From Mucilaginibacter straminoryzae (lineage in GTDB: Bacteria; Bacteroidota; Bacteroidia; Sphingobacteriales; Sphingobacteriaceae): DNA of 64,000 nucleotides. Shown here piece by piece: positions 15,934 to 25,815 of the stretch (its first letter is position 1; every line of letters begins with the position of its first letter). The position numbers and the translations under genes are program-made. The notes beneath the pieces were generated by a model, which saw nothing but the letters and a program-made list of their open reading frames with translations, was not told where the DNA came from and searched no databases. The stretch is from contig NZ_JALJEJ010000002.1 in assembly GCF_022953055.1 (NCBI RefSeq), positions 124,001-188,000 of the forward strand, in the 5' to 3' direction.

Positions 15934-18423
15934 CTAATAAGGATCAACATCCGGCTGTACTATGCTACCCTTGCTTAGCTTCGTGGTTTCATATTGCAGC
16001 ACAACCGCGCGGATGGCCTCTTTTACCTTATTGAGGGAGATAGAATCGCGCTCAAACTTTAAGTTAATGGTGCGGATATAGTAATTGCGGATGCGACTAA
16101 TGAGCGGCTGTTCCGGCCCGATCACTCGTTCTCCAAAGTGCTTTCGTAACTCGCCCGCTAAGTACTCTGCCTGCTGATACAGCAGATCCGGATCTTTATG
16201 CTTCACATCCAGCTGGATCATGCGGTAATAAGGCGGGTATTTAAAGGTCTTACGTTCGCTGATCTCGTTACGGTACAAGTCGGCATAATCATTTTCAATC
16301 ACCTGGCGGATCACCCGGTGCTCAGGGTCGTAAGTCTGAATCACTACCTTACCCTGCTTACCCCTTCTACCCGCGCGACCGCTAACTTGTGCCAGCATCT
16401 GAAAGCTCCGTTCGTTGGCACGGAAGTCCGGGTACTTTAAAAGGCTGTCTGCGTTGATGATCCCTATGACGGTCACATCCGCAAAGTCGAGCCCTTTAGC
16501 CACCATTTGCGTGCCTACCAATATATCGATCCGCTTTTCTTCCAGGTCATTCAAAATATTTTGGAAAGCATTTTTCGACCGTGTGGTATCCATATCCATC
16601 CGCATGATGCGCGCATCGGGTAGCAGTATACTTAGCTCATCTTCTACCTTTTCGGTACCAAAGCCTTTGTATTCCAGGTGGGCGGAGCCGCATGCCGGGC
16701 AAACCGTGGGCGAATCTTCCTTATAGCCACAATAATGGCAATGTAGCTTACCACTGCTTTTATGAAACGTAAGGCTCACGTCGCAGTTGATGCATTTCGG
16801 CGTATAAGCGCAGGTACGGCAAAGCATCACAGGTGCATAACCGCGGCGGTTCTGGAATAAAATCACCTGCTCTTTCTTATCCAGCGCTTCCTGCATATCA
16901 GTCATCAATACACTGGTAAAATGCGATTGCATCGTTTTTCGCTTCGACTCCTCGGCAATGTTCACCACCTCTATCTGCGGCAGCTCCACCCCTCCGTAAC
17001 GATTCTTCAATTCTGCAAAACCATATTTACCTGTTTGGGCGTTAAAATACGACTCGATTGATGGTGTAGCCGAACCCAATAATACTTTAGCCTGGTGCAT
17101 CGCACCCAGGTAAATAGCCGCATCACGCGCATTGTATCGCGGAGCAGGATCAAATTGTTTGTAGGAAGTTTCGTGTTCCTCATCCACTACAATCAACCCC
17201 AGATCTGCAAAAGGCAGAAAAACAGACGAACGCGCACCCAACACGACTTTGTAGCTGCCGTTCAACACCTTCTGCCACACTTCTACCCGTTCGTTATCGT
17301 TAAATTTAGAATGGTAAACACCAATATCTTCGCCGAAATATTTGCGTAAGCGCTCTATGGCATGTGTGGTTAAAGCAATCTCGGGCAACAGGTATAATAC
17401 CTGTTTGCCCCGGGCCATCACATCTTCTATCAGTTTGATATAAAGTTGTGTTTTCCCGGACGAGGTAATCCCGTGCAGCAACACCACATCCTTTTCTTCG
17501 AACTGCCGGCGCATGCTATCTAATGCCTCCTGCTGTTCTTCGCTTAAAACTACGCCGGTATCTATATCAATCTCACTATCATCATATAGGCGACTTACAT
17601 TAACTTCCTCGGCAATAAGGATCTCTTTTTCGACCAGCGATTTAATGATGGCGGTACTTGCGCCGGATGCTTCAACCAATTCATTCCGGGATACCTGCTG
17701 CCCGTTGCGCGAAAGGTTGATGTAAGCCAATAGCACATCAGCCTGCTTAGGGGCACGGCGTTCCAGTATTTCAAAAAGTTCTTTTAGCTGATCTTGCTGA
17801 TAATAAATGGGGTTCAGCTTAATAAATGTCCGTTTACGCGGCTTGTAGCGATCATTGACAGTCTCGGAAATACTGATCAGGTTCTTCTCGAACATCAGCT
17901 TCAAAATCGGCATTACGGTTTTCTGCCCCAGCAGTTTGGCGATATCGCTTACCGTTAGCTCGGGTTGAATTTCCAGCGCATCCACGATCAGGTATTCTTT
18001 ATCGTGCAGGGCAGCCCTGTCTATTTCGTAATCCTTATTCAGAACGATCTTGGTTTCGCTCGCCAGTTTTAACGCTGAGGGCAAAGCAGCATTCATCACC
18101 TCGCCGGTGTGGCAGAGGTAATAAGCCGCCATCCACTCCCAGAATTTCAGTTGCAGCTCGTTCACCACCGGCTGATCGTCCAGTACATCTACCAGGTATT
18201 TTGCTTCGTATTTCTCCGGCGCCTGCTCTCCTATTGCGGCAATAATGGCCGTATAAAGTTTACTTTTACCAAATTGCACTACTAACCTTTTGCCTACTGC
18301 TACCTGCGCGTTCATTTCATAAGGCACACGATAGGTGTAGTTTTTGGCAATGGCCAGCGGCAGAATTACCTCAACAAAGAGGGTTTTCCGCCCGGTGTAA
18401 TCAGTATTGGTAAACTCTAACAT
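15934..18423 (-). CDS. priA: Primosomal replication restart helicase PriA
   Basis: The 829-residue protein shows the PriA order: an N-terminal 3'-DNA-binding domain (about 10-115), a winged helix, a superfamily 2 helicase core with Walker A GITSSGKTQLY and Walker B VDEEHETSYK, and a zinc-binding module of eight cysteines (from CRTCAYTPKCINC through CHYCGYKEDSPTVCPAC). Motif V/VI read GTQMVAKGLDF and VSGRAGRRGK. It reloads the replisome at broken forks. It is longer than E. coli PriA (732), largely in the N-terminal half. It lies 4 bp after the DUF423 gene and is probably co-transcribed. Confidence 0.97.
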   Translation of the reverse strand: MLEFTNTDYTGRKTLFVEVILPLAIAKNYTYRVPYEMNAQVAVGKRLVVQFGKSKLYTAIIAAIGEQAPEKYEAKYLVDVLDDQPVVNELQLKFWEWMAAYYLCHTGEVMNAALPSALKLASETKIVLNKDYEIDRAALHDKEYLIVDALEIQPELTVSDIAKLLGQKTVMPILKLMFEKNLISISETVNDRYKPRKRTFIKLNPIYYQQDQLKELFEILERRAPKQADVLLAYINLSRNGQQVSRNELVEASGASTAIIKSLVEKEILIAEEVNVSRLYDDSEIDIDTGVVLSEEQQEALDSMRRQFEEKDVVLLHGITSSGKTQLYIKLIEDVMARGKQVLYLLPEIALTTHAIERLRKYFGEDIGVYHSKFNDNERVEVWQKVLNGSYKVVLGARSSVFLPFADLGLIVVDEEHETSYKQFDPAPRYNARDAAIYLGAMHQAKVLLGSATPSIESYFNAQTGKYGFAELKNRYGGVELPQIEVVNIAEESKRKTMQSHFTSVLMTDMQEALDKKEQVILFQNRRGYAPVMLCRTCAYTPKCINCDVSLTFHKSSGKLHCHYCGYKEDSPTVCPACGSAHLEYKGFGTEKVEDELSILLPDARIMRMDMDTTRSKNAFQNILNDLEEKRIDILVGTQMVAKGLDFADVTVIGIINADSLLKYPDFRANERSFQMLAQVSGRAGRRGKQGKVVIQTYDPEHRVIRQVIENDYADLYRNEISERKTFKYPPYYRMIQLDVKHKDPDLLYQQAEYLAGELRKHFGERVIGPEQPLISRIRNYYIRTINLKFERDSISLNKVKEAIRAVVLQYETTKLSKGSIVQPDVDPY

Positions 18424-18427
18424 TCAC

Positions 18428-18814
18428 TTATTTATTTCTGATCGCGGCAAATACCAGGGTGATCCATCCGGCAATGAACAATAAGCCGCCTACGGGTGTC
18501 ACCGGCCCTAACCAGTTTAACCAGCTCCAACCCAGTATCGTACGGCACGAAAGCAGGTATAACGAACCCGAAAAAAGCACGATACCCAAAGTAAACAGCC
18601 AGTAAGCCGTAAAGATGACATTGTTTTTAAACCTGCCAAAAGTAGATAGAAACAGTAGTGCGAAAACGTGGTAGAACTGGTACTCAACCGCGGTATGCCA
18701 TGTTTGCAATGCAGCGGGCGGAACCAGGCTTTTTAACCCATGCGCGCCGAAAGCCCCCGTAATAACGGCCAGCATGCCGAGCAAAGCCCCGGTGATAACA
18801 ATTTGTTTATTCAT
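18428..18814 (-). CDS. DUF423 (YgdD-like) inner membrane protein
   Basis: From the ATG at 18814 the product has 128 residues. An upstream TTG would add ten residues without support. Four membrane segments are visible. The DUF423 signatures are present: GAFGAHGLK near residue 20, then WHTAVEYQFYHVFALL with histidines facing a membrane helix, and GSLYLL...WLGPVTPVGGLLFIAGW in two parts. The function of the family is not established. It sits directly upstream of priA. Confidence 0.9.
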   Translation of the reverse strand: MNKQIVITGALLGMLAVITGAFGAHGLKSLVPPAALQTWHTAVEYQFYHVFALLFLSTFGRFKNNVIFTAYWLFTLGIVLFSGSLYLLSCRTILGWSWLNWLGPVTPVGGLLFIAGWITLVFAAIRNK

Positions 18815-18903
18815 GATGTGATGGGCTAAATTAACCAATTGTAAGTATTACTTCGTGGGTGTGAGGTAAAAATCTAACTTTGTAGTATTACCTACCCCCG
18901 ATT

Positions 18904-20475
18904 ATGAAACAGATTATTGCCACTATTTTTTTGCTGGCTGCGGCAGCAGCGGTAACAGTGGTATATTTCAAAAGCATTCATAATCCGGCTACGCCAACAG
19001 AACTGATGCGGTATATCCCTGCCGATGCTGCTTTGGTTGCCGAATTTAATAACGACGATATTTTTTACGAAGCCTACAGCGGCAACCCGATATTAGCCAA
19101 TGTCGCCGGCGCTTCAAAAACCGAAGAGTTAAAGGCGCTCTACACCCAGGTTTTACAAAACGCCGCCTATAAAGACGCTTTTGAAAACGAACGCATCTAC
19201 CTTTCGCTGCACCCATCAGATGCCGAACAAACAGACCTGTTAGTCACTACAGCTTTTAAAGAAACTTTTAAGGAGCAGGACCTGGTTAATGCGAAAGCAT
19301 TTTCGGGCAAACAATTAAAGATAGAGGGGAAACCTGTTTATCAACTGCATATCAACGGCATTCAACGCCCATTTTACCTGTTCAGCCCGCAAAAACAGGT
19401 CTTAAGCGGTAGTTTTTCTGAAGAAGTATTGAAAGATGCCATTCACCACGACCCTAAAAACGCCGATAAAAATTTTGCAACAGTTTCTGAACAGCAGCAT
19501 AATAATGCCCTTTCTATACTCTATGTAAACTTCGCGCAGCTTCAGCCTTTATTTAAACAGTGGTACAAAGCAGCTAACCCTGAATTGTTCAGACCACTAA
19601 GGTTATTAAGCGCTAAAGCAGCACTTAGCTTAAATTATAAGACTGATGCCTTTATGTTTAACGGCACCACATCAATAGATGAAGGAAAGCCGCTGAGTTA
19701 CCTTAACCTGTTTACCCGCCAGAAACCTATTGTTAACCACCTTAAAGATATTTTCCCGGCGGCTACCGCATATAGTATGTCCTTCGCCGTATCTGACAGC
19801 AAAAGATTTACCGCTGATTTAGCAGACTGGCTAAGCAAGAGCAAAGCAGACGGCAATAAACAGCGACTGTTTCAGCAAATAAAACAAGAGACAGGAATAG
19901 ATATCCAGCGCGAGTTTAACACCTACCTTTCTAAAGAATTTGCGGCAGTCACCACTCGATTTGATGAAAAGCTCGCAATCATTGAAGTAACTAACGGGCA
20001 ATTGCTGTTCCCCGCGCTGATGAATATCAGCAATATGGCAGACGGGCAGATCGGCCAGTTTAAGTATGCCAAGCTTCCGTTTTATCTGCTCGGAGACGCC
20101 TTCAGCATTTTCAACCGCCCTTATTTCACCATCATTAACAACTACCTTATACTCGCCAACAGCGCTTCAGAACTGCGCACGTATACAGACATCTATAACA
20201 ACCAGCGTTTCTTAAGCCGTACAGAATCTTACAACGATTTTAACAACCTGCTTTCCGAACAAAGCAACGCCGCGTTTTACATCAATTTTAAAAACAGCAG
20301 GTTCCTTTTCAGGCGCGATTTAAAGAAGCCGTTCTATGAGTCTTTCAACGATGACCATAGCGGATTGAAAAATTTTTATGCCGCTTCTTTTCAATTAATT
20401 GCGGCAGATAGAGATTTTTATACTAACTTTTCCATGCAATTGGCCGCAAAAGACACAGTCAATACGCACAAATAA
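18904..20475 (+). CDS. Membrane-anchored hypothetical protein
   Basis: The 523-residue protein has one N-terminal hydrophobic segment (about 4-22) that acts as an uncleaved anchor or signal. The large periplasmic part starts MRYIPADAALVAEFNNDD, a pattern seen in DUF3352-like proteins of Bacteroidota, where a repeated alpha/beta unit begins with 'P-A-D-A-x-x-V'. No catalytic motif is apparent. It is followed 83 bp later by a DUF5723-like outer-membrane protein, so the two may work together in the envelope. The family assignment is tentative. Confidence 0.75.
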   Translation: MKQIIATIFLLAAAAAVTVVYFKSIHNPATPTELMRYIPADAALVAEFNNDDIFYEAYSGNPILANVAGASKTEELKALYTQVLQNAAYKDAFENERIYLSLHPSDAEQTDLLVTTAFKETFKEQDLVNAKAFSGKQLKIEGKPVYQLHINGIQRPFYLFSPQKQVLSGSFSEEVLKDAIHHDPKNADKNFATVSEQQHNNALSILYVNFAQLQPLFKQWYKAANPELFRPLRLLSAKAALSLNYKTDAFMFNGTTSIDEGKPLSYLNLFTRQKPIVNHLKDIFPAATAYSMSFAVSDSKRFTADLADWLSKSKADGNKQRLFQQIKQETGIDIQREFNTYLSKEFAAVTTRFDEKLAIIEVTNGQLLFPALMNISNMADGQIGQFKYAKLPFYLLGDAFSIFNRPYFTIINNYLILANSASELRTYTDIYNNQRFLSRTESYNDFNNLLSEQSNAAFYINFKNSRFLFRRDLKKPFYESFNDDHSGLKNFYAASFQLIAADRDFYTNFSMQLAAKDTVNTHK

Positions 20476-20558
20476 ACTATTTAATTTTCGCGACAAAGCA
20501 TCGGTTACAGAAGTTAATATCATTTACTGTTAATTGATGTGTTAATTTTTACCCTAAA

Positions 20559-21941
20559 GTGTTTAAACGACTAACCCTTATTCTCGTATTTACCGTTTCC
20601 GTATTGCCTTCTATCGCACAACGGTATTCCCACTACTTTACTAACACCGTATTCGAATCTTTTGAGAACCCGGCCCAGCCTGTTTTTTTGATGGATACCA
20701 CACGCAGCATGGCTTTCAACCTGCTGATACCAAATTTTACGGTCAATGCTGCGTTACGGGGTAATTCACAATTAACCTTAAAACAGCAAGCATTCCTGGG
20801 TGCTACCACGTATAACAATCTCACCATAGGCGAAGGCAGGGGAAACAGAGTATTTTTAAATGCGAATGTGTACTGGGCAATGGCGAAATTCTACCTGGGC
20901 GGAAAAGGCAAACAAGAGATAGGCTTTTCTGCACAAATTAAAAGCGAGGGTACTGCTTTTTATACAGACGAAACAGCAGCCTTACCCAATGGAAGCGGCT
21001 CTTTTAATAAACAGCAGTATATCAACCTGTTCAATGATAACTTTAAATCTCAAAGCTACCATCAGCTTAGCCTCACTTATCGCAGTACCATAGACTCTTA
21101 CTGGTCATGGGGAGTTAAGGCAAGCGCACTGTCTGGTGTACTCTACGCCCGTGGCAGGGTAGATCAGTCTTCTGTTACGTTCAGTAACCCCGATAACGCT
21201 TCCATTTATATACTTGGGGAGTATCGTACCAATACAGATCCCGGCTCTGTACAAAACGACCAGCTTTACAAGATTTTTAAAAATCCCGGTGCATCATTTG
21301 GGTTAAACGCAGCCTATCACAGCGAAACCGGCTATAAGTTTCAATTTAACTTAAAAGATGTAGGCTTCATCCGCTGGAATAATCAATCCAATATATACAC
21401 CCTTAACGGTACAGCATTCGTTAGAAATATATCCGGGCCAAATGGCGGAAACCGCGCCTATGACGCTATTGATTCACTGGCGCAACGCAACGGCGTAAAA
21501 AAGGGCTTTACAACCACTACAGATGGACGCTTTGAAGTGAGTGTTACCCATTCCTATTGGTTAGACTGGGAAAAAGAATACCAGTATAAGCCTGTGGCGA
21601 TTGTATCTACACCTTTATTTTACAAAGGCATTTCGGCAGCAGTGGTCAATAATTTCCAGTATCATAATCATACCGTCGGCGTTATCACGTCATACGATAA
21701 TATCGGCCACCTGAACCTGGGCGGACAGTATATGTACAAAGCGCCTAACCTGGAGTTCTTTATCGGTTGCGAACAGCTATACCCGGGTTACAGTATTGCG
21801 CTTGCGGCTTTAGGAAGCAATAGTGCGCGAAATAAAACAACGCCTACAGCAGCAGCCGGATTCTTTTTGGGGATGGCATTCAAATTCGGCAAAAACCTGG
21901 AGAGCATGCACAATAGTAGCGATATTCCGATGGGGAATTAA
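20559..21941 (+). CDS. DUF5723-like outer-membrane beta-barrel protein
   Basis: The 460-residue protein starts at a GTG (no ATG fits before the signal peptide MFKRLTLILVFTVSVLPSIA|Q). The mature chain is made of alternating amphipathic strands with aromatic ends, for example GNRVFLNANVYWAMAKFYLG and QSYHQLSLTYRSTI, typical of a beta-barrel. The segment FESFENPAQPVFLMDTTR agrees with the DUF5723 family, whose function is unknown. Its length fits. Partner genes may include the anchored protein upstream. Confidence 0.8.
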   Translation: MFKRLTLILVFTVSVLPSIAQRYSHYFTNTVFESFENPAQPVFLMDTTRSMAFNLLIPNFTVNAALRGNSQLTLKQQAFLGATTYNNLTIGEGRGNRVFLNANVYWAMAKFYLGGKGKQEIGFSAQIKSEGTAFYTDETAALPNGSGSFNKQQYINLFNDNFKSQSYHQLSLTYRSTIDSYWSWGVKASALSGVLYARGRVDQSSVTFSNPDNASIYILGEYRTNTDPGSVQNDQLYKIFKNPGASFGLNAAYHSETGYKFQFNLKDVGFIRWNNQSNIYTLNGTAFVRNISGPNGGNRAYDAIDSLAQRNGVKKGFTTTTDGRFEVSVTHSYWLDWEKEYQYKPVAIVSTPLFYKGISAAVVNNFQYHNHTVGVITSYDNIGHLNLGGQYMYKAPNLEFFIGCEQLYPGYSIALAALGSNSARNKTTPTAAAGFFLGMAFKFGKNLESMHNSSDIPMGN

Positions 21942-21947
21942 CAGCGA

Positions 21948-22643
21948 TCAGGAATTTGCCTTCTTACCTGCGATAAACTCTTTAAGGTAATAAGGCTCAA
22001 AGTAGGCCACATCCTCAAACAACCCAGCAGCAAACCTATCTGCTGCCAGGTGGGTCATTTGCGCAGCCGAGTTGCTAAATTCGGGTAGCAGCAGCACTTT
22101 ATTTCTGATGCTTAAAATGTCGGCACATTTTTCGGCGCCATCACCAAAGAGTACCAATTGACGGCCATTAATTTCGTTTTCAAAACTAGCCTCCTCGATA
22201 ATTTCGGCGGCAACAGGCTTTAGCATTTTCCCGGAAGTATCGAATAGCGCAGTATAAACCTCCATCCTCCGTGCATCTATCATTGGGCATAGCAAAGCAT
22301 CACTTTTAAACCGGGTTTGAAATTCAGAAATCGCACCACCGGCCATAGCCGCAAGGGTATCTACCGCTATCAGCGGCTTATCCAGCGCAAAACAGATACC
22401 TTTAGCTGTTGAAACCCCGATACGCAGCCCGGTATAAGACCCCGGGCCCTTGCTAATGGCAACTGCATCCAGATCATGCAAATCTATGCCTGCGCTTTTA
22501 CATGCTTCTTCGATAAAAACAGTAATCTTTTCGGCATGTATATTACGCTCGTTCACTTCTGTAAGCGCAATTACCTCGCGGTTATTTGCAATGGCTACAG
22601 AACAAACGGTGGTAGCAGTCTCTATTTGGAGTATTAAGCTCAT
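21948..22643 (-). CDS. tsaB: tRNA threonylcarbamoyladenosine biosynthesis protein TsaB
   Basis: The 231-residue protein has the ASKHA-fold TsaB features: ILQIETATTVCSVAI at the N-terminus, the VSKGPGSYTGLRIG-type motif (AISKGPGSYTGLRIGVS), and MIDARRMEVYTALFD. TsaB is the non-catalytic partner of TsaD in making t6A at position 37 of ANN-decoding tRNAs. It lies 8 bp after yidD and is probably the last gene of the rpmH-rnpA-yidD-tsaB series. Confidence 0.95.
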   Translation of the reverse strand: MSLILQIETATTVCSVAIANNREVIALTEVNERNIHAEKITVFIEEACKSAGIDLHDLDAVAISKGPGSYTGLRIGVSTAKGICFALDKPLIAVDTLAAMAGGAISEFQTRFKSDALLCPMIDARRMEVYTALFDTSGKMLKPVAAEIIEEASFENEINGRQLVLFGDGAEKCADILSIRNKVLLLPEFSNSAAQMTHLAADRFAAGLFEDVAYFEPYYLKEFIAGKKANS

Positions 22644-22651
22644 GATTGAAT

Positions 22652-22894
22652 TCAGGGTACAGGATCATGACCGTGCCCTCCCCAAGGGTGGCAGCGGCCA
22701 ATTCGTTTCAAAGTTAACCATCCGCCTTTAAAAGGACCATATTTTTTTATAGCCTCTGCCCCATATTGCGAGCACGTGGGCGTATAGCGACAAGAAGCAC
22801 CTAGTATCGGTGAGATTGCCAGCTGATAAATTTTTATCAGCAGCAGAAAGAAACTACCTATTATAGTTTTAATTATTTGCAGCACCTTGCCCAT
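22652..22894 (-). CDS. yidD: Membrane protein insertion efficiency factor YidD
   Basis: The 80-residue protein shows an N-terminal amphipathic/membrane helix ([19 protein letters not shown]) and the family motif [19 protein letters not shown], then [21 protein letters not shown]. YidD assists YidC-mediated insertion of membrane proteins. Its start lies inside the 3' end of rnpA (26-bp overlap), as in many bacteria. The usual yidC gene does not follow; tsaB does. Confidence 0.95.
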   Translation of the reverse strand: MGKVLQIIKTIIGSFFLLLIKIYQLAISPILGASCRYTPTCSQYGAEAIKKYGPFKGGWLTLKRIGRCHPWGGHGHDPVP

Positions 22895-23276
22895 GGCTGA
22901 TCATGTCTGTAAGCTGCAAAAATACCTTTAACAGTTTTTTTTCTATCGTCTGGTAAGGAAGAATTTCTTTGCCAACGTAACTAAGAGAAAGCACCAAAGT
23001 TACTTCAGACTGCCCGAGCGATTGATACAAATACTGCTGCTTGTTGAGGCGATAGGCCTCCTTTATTCGCCTGCGGATCTGGTTACGCTGAACGGCACGC
23101 TTAAAACGCTTACGTGCTACAGGGAAAACCACCTGTACCGGATAATCCCCCGGAGGGAGTGCCGTAACCAGGTAGGATACGCGGAAGGGATAACATAAAA
23201 AAGAAGAACCCTTGTGAAAAAGCTCATCAAGGAGCTTCTTATTACGCAAACGTTCTTCTTTTTTAAAAGTATACAT
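22869..23276 (-). CDS. rnpA: Ribonuclease P protein component
   Basis: The 135-residue protein has the RnpA fold: [18 protein letters not shown] at the N-terminus and the RNR-type RNA-binding motif in [20 protein letters not shown], then IKEAYRL. It binds the RNase P RNA and helps cleave 5' leaders of pre-tRNAs. It is co-directional with rpmH (72-bp gap) and overlaps yidD. Confidence 0.95.
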   Translation of the reverse strand: MYTFKKEERLRNKKLLDELFHKGSSFLCYPFRVSYLVTALPPGDYPVQVVFPVARKRFKRAVQRNQIRRRIKEAYRLNKQQYLYQSLGQSEVTLVLSLSYVGKEILPYQTIEKKLLKVFLQLTDMISHGQGAANN

Positions 23277-23348
23277 AGTTGCCCGGTCTACTGAACCTAA
23301 TTAACTAAATAACCGGTTCAAATCCAGTTACGCAAGCAACCAGAAAAT

Positions 23349-23507
23349 TTATGCTTTATGACGACGCTCGTCAGAAACAGATAATTTCTTTCTGCCTTTT
23401 GCTCTTCTTGCTGCTAAAATCCTTCTACCGTTAGCGGTCGCCATACGTTCGCGAAAACCGTGCTTGTTTCTTCTTTTACGCTGAGAAGGCTGAAACGTTC
23501 TTTTCAT
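23349..23507 (-). CDS. rpmH: 50S ribosomal protein L34
   Basis: A 52-residue basic protein encoded from an ATG at 23507 to a TAA at 23349. It reads [20 protein letters not shown] then [19 protein letters not shown], the near-invariant bL34 sequence, with a short C-terminal tail [13 protein letters not shown]. It is a structural protein of the large subunit. The rpmH-rnpA-yidD order is conserved among bacteria. dnaA is not adjacent here: mscL lies upstream. Confidence 0.97.
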   Translation of the reverse strand: MKRTFQPSQRKRRNKHGFRERMATANGRRILAARRAKGRKKLSVSDERRHKA

Positions 23508-23598
23508 AACTCTATTATTGTATTCGTTGCTTTAAAAAATAAGAGCGCAAATTTATCATTATTTTAATATAATTCAAACACTCTTTAGGATAATATTT

Positions 23599-23991
23599 TT
23601 AGCGAGAAGATTTTGACAGGATATCGCGTATCTCGGTAAGCAAAATCTCCTCTTTAGTAGGTACAGGAGGGGCCGCAGGTGCAGCTTCTTCTTTCTTTTT
23701 AAAATGGTTCATTCCCTTAATAATCAGGAATAAAGCAAATGCGACAATGATAAAAGAAATTACCTGCGCTATAAAATTACCATATTTAATGGCCGTACCC
23801 GGAATTACCAGCTGGCTTAAATTATTCAGATGCGCGGCTTTTAAAGCCGGGGTAAGAATAGCCGGGGTAATTACATCTTCTACCAGCGAGGTAACAATTT
23901 TACCAAACGCACCACCAATAACTACTGCAACGGCCAGGTCAACCACGTTGCCACGCATTGCAAACTCTTTAAACTCTTTAAAAAAGGCCAT
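23599..23991 (-). CDS. mscL: Large-conductance mechanosensitive channel MscL
   Basis: The 130-residue protein has the MscL layout: N-terminal amphipathic helix FFKEFKEFAMRGNVVDLAVA, TM1 continuing to VVIGGAFGKIVTSLV, a periplasmic loop and TM2 (NFIAQVISFIIVAFALFLII), then a cytoplasmic C-terminal helix KEEILLTEIRDIL. It opens under membrane tension after osmotic downshock. Its length fits (about 130-150). It is divergent from rpoN. Confidence 0.96.
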   Translation of the reverse strand: MAFFKEFKEFAMRGNVVDLAVAVVIGGAFGKIVTSLVEDVITPAILTPALKAAHLNNLSQLVIPGTAIKYGNFIAQVISFIIVAFALFLIIKGMNHFKKKEEAAPAAPPVPTKEEILLTEIRDILSKSSR

Positions 23992-24135
23992 AGCAATTAT
24001 AATTTATGCTAATATAAAAGTATCTTGGTTAGATCGCTATTTTTTTAATCCAAGTAAAACATTTATGTAATCTGCTGTTTAAATCCATATACACGCCCAA
24101 ATTACTATCCGCTTTTATTTTATAGTTAATTGATG

Positions 24136-24143
24136 TAATTTTG
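24136..24143 (+). promoter_or_regulatory. Probable -7 box of rpoN
   Basis: TAATTTTG is an exact TAnnTTTG match 15 bp before the rpoN ATG, which gives a leader of about 11 nt. The -33 region at the usual spacing reads TTTTA, only a partial match. Confidence 0.5.
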
Positions 24144-24157
24144 GCCCTTGTCTAATT

Positions 24158-25633
24158 ATGCTGAAACAAAATCTTCAACAGAAACTTTTACAAAAACTTT
24201 CTCCGCAACAGATACAATTTATCAAACTGTTACAGGTACCTACTGTATCGCTTGATACCCGTATTAAAGAAGAGCTGGAAGAAAACCCTGCGCTTGAAGA
24301 TCTCAGCCTGACCAACTTAAATGAACCAGAAGAACAATATCCGGACCGCGACCCTGATGAAGACACCTATAACAGTGACGAGGAAAGCGGCGAGTATGAC
24401 GAGTTTAACATAGACGAATACTTACAGGAAGATAACGTTAACGACTATGGTTCCAGATATGACCAGAACGGCGACGATGAGGAAGACCGTAAAGAAATTC
24501 CGATAGCGATACAAAATTCTTTTTTTGAAAACCTACAGGCCCAGCTTGATCTGCTCCCACTTTCTGACCATGATTTCAGGATCGGACAGCAAATTATCGG
24601 CAGCCTGGATGACGATGGTTATTTACGCCGCCCGATTACTTCCCTTACCGACGACCTTGCTTTCTCGCAGAATGTAATGGCCGAAGATGAGGAGGTGGAG
24701 GAAATGCTGAAAGTGATCCAGACGTTTGACCCTCCCGGTGTTGGCGCCCGTACCCTGCAGGAATGCTTATTACTACAGCTGCGCAGGAAAGACCAAAGCG
24801 ACCCGATTATCAAAAAAGCGACGCTGGTAGTTGAAAACTATCTTGAAGAGTTTACCCGTAAACATTACGATAAACTGGAGCGCTCTTTAAATATGAATTC
24901 GGAAGAGTTGCGCGCAGTTATTGGTGAGATATTAAAGCTTAACCCCAAGCCGGGCGATGCCAGCAGCGTTACAACCAAACAGCTACAGGTAATTCCAGAC
25001 TTCCACATTACTAATAATGACGGCAGGCTGATACTTACACTTAATGCTAAAAACGCCCCGGAACTACGCGTAAGCCGCTCATACCAGGAAATGTTTGAGC
25101 ATTACGATAAGGCTTCACAAAAGGATAAGAAGATGAAAGAGGCCGTGCAGTTTGTAAAGCAAAAGCTGGACTCTGCAAAATGGTTTATCGATGCGATTAA
25201 GCAACGCCAGCAAACGCTGCTTAAAACCATGAATGCCATTATGCAGTATCAATACGACTTCTTCCTGACCGGCGATGAGCGTAATCTAAGGCCGATGATC
25301 CTGAAAGATATTGCAGACCGTATCGGGATGGATATTTCTACCGTATCACGCGTGGCCAACTCAAAATACGTACAAACCGAACATGGCACCTTCCTGCTAA
25401 AATCTTTCTTCTCTGAAGCCATACAAACTGAAAGCGGCGAAGAAGTTTCTAATAAAGAGGTGAAAAAAATCCTGGAAGAATGTATTGGTGGGGAAGACAA
25501 ACGCCACCCGCTTGCCGATGAGAAGCTAACCGAGATTCTGAAAGAGCGAGGCTATAACATTGCCCGCCGTACGGTAGCCAAATACCGCGAACAAATGAAC
25601 ATCCCGGTAGCCAGGTTAAGAAGAGAAGTCTGA
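24158..25633 (+). CDS. rpoN: RNA polymerase sigma-54 factor RpoN
   Basis: The 491-residue protein has region I rich in Gln and Leu (QNLQQKLLQKLSPQQIQFIK) that contacts the activator ATPase, an acidic region II (about 55-115, EEQYPDRDPDEDTY and similar), the core-binding region III, and at the C-terminus the RpoN box ARRTVAKYREQ that reads the -24 element, preceded by the DISTVSRVANSKYVQT helix-turn-helix. It directs transcription from -24/-12 promoters that need enhancer-binding ATPases. None of those activators is encoded in the window. Confidence 0.97.
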   Translation: MLKQNLQQKLLQKLSPQQIQFIKLLQVPTVSLDTRIKEELEENPALEDLSLTNLNEPEEQYPDRDPDEDTYNSDEESGEYDEFNIDEYLQEDNVNDYGSRYDQNGDDEEDRKEIPIAIQNSFFENLQAQLDLLPLSDHDFRIGQQIIGSLDDDGYLRRPITSLTDDLAFSQNVMAEDEEVEEMLKVIQTFDPPGVGARTLQECLLLQLRRKDQSDPIIKKATLVVENYLEEFTRKHYDKLERSLNMNSEELRAVIGEILKLNPKPGDASSVTTKQLQVIPDFHITNNDGRLILTLNAKNAPELRVSRSYQEMFEHYDKASQKDKKMKEAVQFVKQKLDSAKWFIDAIKQRQQTLLKTMNAIMQYQYDFFLTGDERNLRPMILKDIADRIGMDISTVSRVANSKYVQTEHGTFLLKSFFSEAIQTESGEEVSNKEVKKILEECIGGEDKRHPLADEKLTEILKERGYNIARRTVAKYREQMNIPVARLRREV

Positions 25634-25815
25634 TTGGTCATTTTTCACTACTTCATTTAGTCATTAATTTTTTCATTAGTCATTAGCGACATTATCTAAT
25701 AACTGCTACAAGCAAAGCATGCTGTGTAGTTGCTTAAATGATTGGTTACTACCAATGTTAGTCGATATTCAACAAGAATACTGACTAATGACCAATAAAT
25801 AGTGACTGACTAAAA
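25632..25815. repeat. GTCATT-family inverted repeat between convergent rpoN and the SprF gene
   Basis: The left arm (about 25634-25686) reads GATTGGTCATTTTTCACTAC, then CATTTAGTCATTA and CATTAGTCATTAG. The right arm (about 25781-25813) is the complement in kind: CTGACTAATGACCAATAAAT, AGTGACTGACTAAA. The unique centre spans about 25690-25780. It fills the 176-bp gap and just overlaps the 3' ends of both genes. Confidence 0.7.

Noticed and set aside
23276-24157. Possible replication origin near rpmH-rnpA
   Set aside because: dnaA is not adjacent and no cluster of DnaA boxes is visible in the gaps, so the rpmH position alone does not support an origin.
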